A stretch of 7,766 nucleotides of DNA from DATCVA01 sp036567205 (GTDB lineage Bacteria > Pseudomonadota > Gammaproteobacteria > Burkholderiales > Burkholderiaceae_B). The stretch is taken from assembly GCA_036567205.1 (NCBI GenBank), contig DATCVA010000070.1:1-7766 (forward strand), given 5' to 3'. Position numbers and translations under genes: made by a program. The notes under the pieces were generated by a model. It ran no database searches and had not been told where the DNA came from. It saw only the letters and a program-made list of their open reading frames with translations. Within the stretch, counting starts at the first letter, position 1; every line of letters starts with the position of its first letter. Of this stretch, positions 6,788 through 7,766 are shown piece after piece.

Positions 6788-6817
6788 AGACACCTTCAGA
6801 CACCTTCAGACACCTTC
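6788..6817. repeat. Three perfect tandem copies of a 10-bp repeat
   Basis: AGACACCTTC occurs three times head to tail at 6788-6797, 6798-6807 and 6808-6817, with no mismatch. The preceding bases (TGTATAT) and following bases (CCACAGG) do not continue the unit. A 10-bp period places each copy on nearly the same face of the helix, suitable for cooperative protein binding. It lies 84 bp upstream of the rightward start codon and about 140-170 bp upstream of the presumed operon transcription start. It could also be a slippage-prone repeat of variable copy number. Confidence 0.9.
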
Positions 6818-6888
6818 CCACAGGCCGGTATTGTGTCAGGCATGGCTTTTGCTGCAGCTTTTTCTACTGTAGTCCTGAACCATATTCT

Positions 6889-6892
6889 GAGG
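6889..6892 (+). promoter_or_regulatory. Ribosome binding site of the 99-aa protein gene
   Basis: GAGG (within TGAGGGA) lies 8 nt before the ATG at 6901. This well-spaced Shine-Dalgarno sequence supports both the reality and the start of a gene that otherwise has no family match. Confidence 0.65.
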
Positions 6893-6900
6893 GAACCGAG

Positions 6901-7200
6901 ATGCAAACTGATACCCCTGAAAACCGTGAAGTGCTTAAAACACACCCGGATGGCACATTGGCCGTGTGTCGGCTGATAGTCTCGGGCGAGTCGTACTTTG
7001 AAGCGGTCGACCCACAAGGCCTGTCGCTCGGCGCTTACGACACGCGCGACGAGGCGGAGTCGGCAGCGCTTTGGGCGTGGGAGTTTCTACAAGAGGATTG
7101 CACCATTAAACGTCTGACGCTAATGGAGTTGATTATGCAAAAACTCCGTATGCAATACCCTGACGAATCTGAAGAAGCTACCTTGCAGCCAAAAGAGTAA
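6901..7200 (+). CDS. Hypothetical small acidic protein, 99 aa
   Basis: I do not recognise this family. The protein is soluble-looking and acidic, with no signal peptide and no membrane span. The first part (about 19-50) alternates short hydrophobic strands with turns (GTLAVCRLIVSGESYFEAVD, then GLSLGAYDTR), suggesting a small beta sheet. It is followed by an amphipathic helix (DEAESAALWAWEFLQ, about 50-64) and a second helix (TIKRLTLMELIMQKLRMQY, about 68-86). The tail is acidic and probably disordered. There are cysteines at 23 and 67. It is transcribed away from the ABC operon, has a good ribosome binding site, and its codon use resembles its neighbours, so it is probably real. No intrinsic terminator follows it. 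The strand-strand-helix arrangement recalls small stand-alone domains that bind a partner protein, but no function can be assigned. Confidence 0.78.
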   Translation: MQTDTPENREVLKTHPDGTLAVCRLIVSGESYFEAVDPQGLSLGAYDTRDEAESAALWAWEFLQEDCTIKRLTLMELIMQKLRMQYPDESEEATLQPKE

Positions 7201-7239
7201 CGCCAACGTTTGTGTGTAGCTGAGCGGCCATTATTGAAT

Positions 7240-7344
7240 TCATGCCTGCCTGCGTTGCCTGTCAAAAATAACCGCGGCAGCGCCGCCTAGTATCGCTGCA
7301 GAAGATATAAGCAGATGCCAGGTAACTTTGGCAGGCTTACTCAT
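7240..7344 (-). CDS. Possible 34-aa single-span membrane protein
   Basis: An ATG at 7344-7342 opens a 34-codon frame ending in TGA at 7242-7240. The peptide begins MSKPAKVTWH and has an uninterrupted hydrophobic segment, LLISSAAILGGAAAVIF (11-27), bearing GG and small-residue motifs, then a basic tail (DRQRRQA). Lysines before and arginines after a single span are typical of tiny bacterial membrane proteins. An AGGA lies about 10 nt upstream as a possible ribosome binding site. It sits between the 99-aa gene and the DUF1810 gene, on the strand of the latter. I recognise no family. A short GC-rich hairpin inside the frame (7274-7286) followed by TATTTTT on the same strand offers a rival reading as a weak terminator. 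Confidence 0.4.
   Translation of the reverse strand: MSKPAKVTWHLLISSAAILGGAAAVIFDRQRRQA
7274..7286 (-). repeat. GC-rich hairpin inside the possible 34-aa frame
   Basis: GCGGC (7274-7278) and GCCGC (7282-7286) are complementary around a 3-nt loop. On the minus strand a run TATTTTT begins 4 nt past the stem. That is a weak match to an intrinsic terminator for leftward transcripts, but the stem is only 5 bp and the T run is offset. It may simply reflect Ala/Gly codons in the small frame. Confidence 0.25.
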
Positions 7345-7411
7345 GGCGAAAGATCCTAATGTGGCAATTGGCCAATACTAACCAGTAGAGCTGTCCAGTC
7401 CTTTCGCAAAG

Positions 7412-7443
7412 AGCGCCAAACAGACACGCTTCATCGCGGCGCT
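7412..7443. repeat. Inverted repeat just after the DUF1810 gene
   Basis: AGCGCC (7412-7417) pairs with GGCGCT (7438-7443) around a 20-nt loop, starting 13 nt past the stop codon of the leftward DUF1810 gene. On the minus strand only CTTTGCG follows, so the T tract is poor. It may be a weak terminator or chance. No better terminator is seen between the gene and the left end of this gap. Confidence 0.3.
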
Positions 7444-7456
7444 ACTTTATAAAAAC

Positions 7457-7766
7457 CTATAAGTCGTTTTCCAACACGGCCAGAGTCATGGGATCCGGCT
7501 GTGCATCGTAATATTTTTGCAGGCAGCAATTAAAAATTTGATTGTCGACTGCCGCCCGCGCAAACAAAGTCATCGACGAACGAAACTTCATATCGTCGGG
7601 TGAAGCAAAGATCTCGGCGATTGATCGCCCCTGCACTTGCGCCACTAATTGACTGCACTCCCGCAATCGAGGCCCGAGCAACGGATGCTTCAGATAGGCC
7701 CGGGCTTCCTGAATAGATGAAATTGCAAACCGGCGAGCCATTGCGCTGGCGCCAAGACCCTGGATT
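7457..7766 (-). CDS. DUF1810 family protein, C-terminal part (runs off the window)
   Basis: The visible 102 codons match the C-terminal two-thirds of DUF1810 proteins, which are normally about 140 residues. The order of motifs is GLGASAMARRFAISSIQEA, then AYLKHPLLGPRLREC, then GRSIAEIFASPDDMKFRSSMTLFA, then a QPDPMTLAVL tail. An ATG at 7741 could be mistaken for the start, but the reading frame stays open to the window edge. The codons there encode IQGLGASA, which continues the conserved family segment, so the true start lies beyond 7766. About 40 N-terminal residues are therefore missing only because of the window boundary. The family is small, cytoplasmic and mostly helical, and has no established biochemical function; older annotations calling it calpastatin-like are not functional evidence. 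The stop codon is TAG or TAA-type at 7457-7459 and precedes a weak hairpin. Confidence 0.9.
   Translation of the reverse strand, partial: IQGLGASAMARRFAISSIQEARAYLKHPLLGPRLRECSQLVAQVQGRSIAEIFASPDDMKFRSSMTLFARAAVDNQIFNCCLQKYYDAQPDPMTLAVLENDL

Larger units (their letters stand above)
6593..6900. other. Divergent intergenic control region (308 bp)
   Basis: No gene is supported in this stretch, which separates the leftward ABC operon from the rightward 99-aa gene. The part at about 6630-6730 is markedly AT-rich compared with the surrounding coding DNA. From left to right it holds the ribosome binding site of the operon, a sigma-54-like element, the TTTATGCATAAA palindrome with its extra half-site, the triple 10-bp repeat, and the ribosome binding site of the rightward gene. 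A TTGACT at 6770-6775 resembles a -35 element for the rightward gene, but no matching -10 lies at normal spacing. Confidence 0.7.

Noticed and set aside
6739..6789. 16-codon frame on the plus strand (ATG at 6739) as a leader peptide
   Set aside because: It has no ribosome binding site, no run of regulatory codons, and no terminator or antiterminator structure downstream.
6770..6790. TTGACT and TATATA as a sigma-70 promoter for the 99-aa gene
   Set aside because: The two hexamers are separated by only 7 bp, far from the 16-18 bp needed. No -10 box is found at normal spacing from TTGACT.
6788..6817. The triple repeat as a CRISPR array or phage/plasmid iterons
   Set aside because: The units are directly adjacent without spacers and only 10 bp long, and no cas, replication or mobile-element gene is nearby.

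Overview
The window looks like chromosomal DNA from a betaproteobacterium of the order Burkholderiales, most likely family Alcaligenaceae (the Bordetella, Achromobacter, Pusillimonas and Advenella group). This is an inference from three things: an orphan TctC/Bug-type periplasmic receptor, a family hugely expanded in that group; the style of the peptide-type ABC operon; and a moderately high GC content with GC-rich third codon positions. No rRNA or other phylogenetic marker is present, so the genus cannot be fixed.

Layout. Positions 1-110 hold no gene, but carry a clear intrinsic terminator (41-72) that ends leftward transcription. Positions 111-1091 (minus) encode a Bug-family substrate-binding protein. 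Positions 1289-6592 (minus) hold a complete five-gene ABC importer operon of the dipeptide/oligopeptide/nickel class, in transcriptional order: secreted binding protein, permease B, permease C, ATPase D, ATPase F. All four internal junctions overlap (14, 4, 4 and about 8 nt), so it is one translationally coupled unit. Positions 6593-6900 form an AT-rich divergent control region. It contains a sigma-54-like -24/-12 element, a perfect 12-bp palindrome with a repeated half-site, and three perfect tandem copies of a 10-bp repeat. Positions 6901-7200 (plus) encode a 99-aa acidic protein I cannot assign. Positions 7240-7344 (minus) hold a possible 34-residue single-span membrane protein. Positions 7457-7766 (minus) are the C-terminal part of a DUF1810-family protein whose start lies beyond the right edge.

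How the parts work together. The ABC operon is self-sufficient: the periplasmic protein captures a peptide-like or other small solute, the two permeases form the channel, and two different ATPases drive import. Both ATPases have the C-terminal cysteine quartet that binds a [4Fe-4S] cluster in characterised Dpp-type transporters. The Bug receptor gene lies downstream on the same strand with its own ribosome binding site and terminator. It has no TctA/TctB membrane partner here, so it may work with a distant transporter or as a sensor. No catabolic gene is present to reveal the substrate.

Most of the window is ordinary transporter DNA. The parts most worth a second look are the 6593-6900 control region, the unassigned 99-aa protein and the possible 34-aa membrane peptide. 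I see no CRISPR array, insertion sequence, tRNA, rRNA, phage gene or recognisable new defence system.
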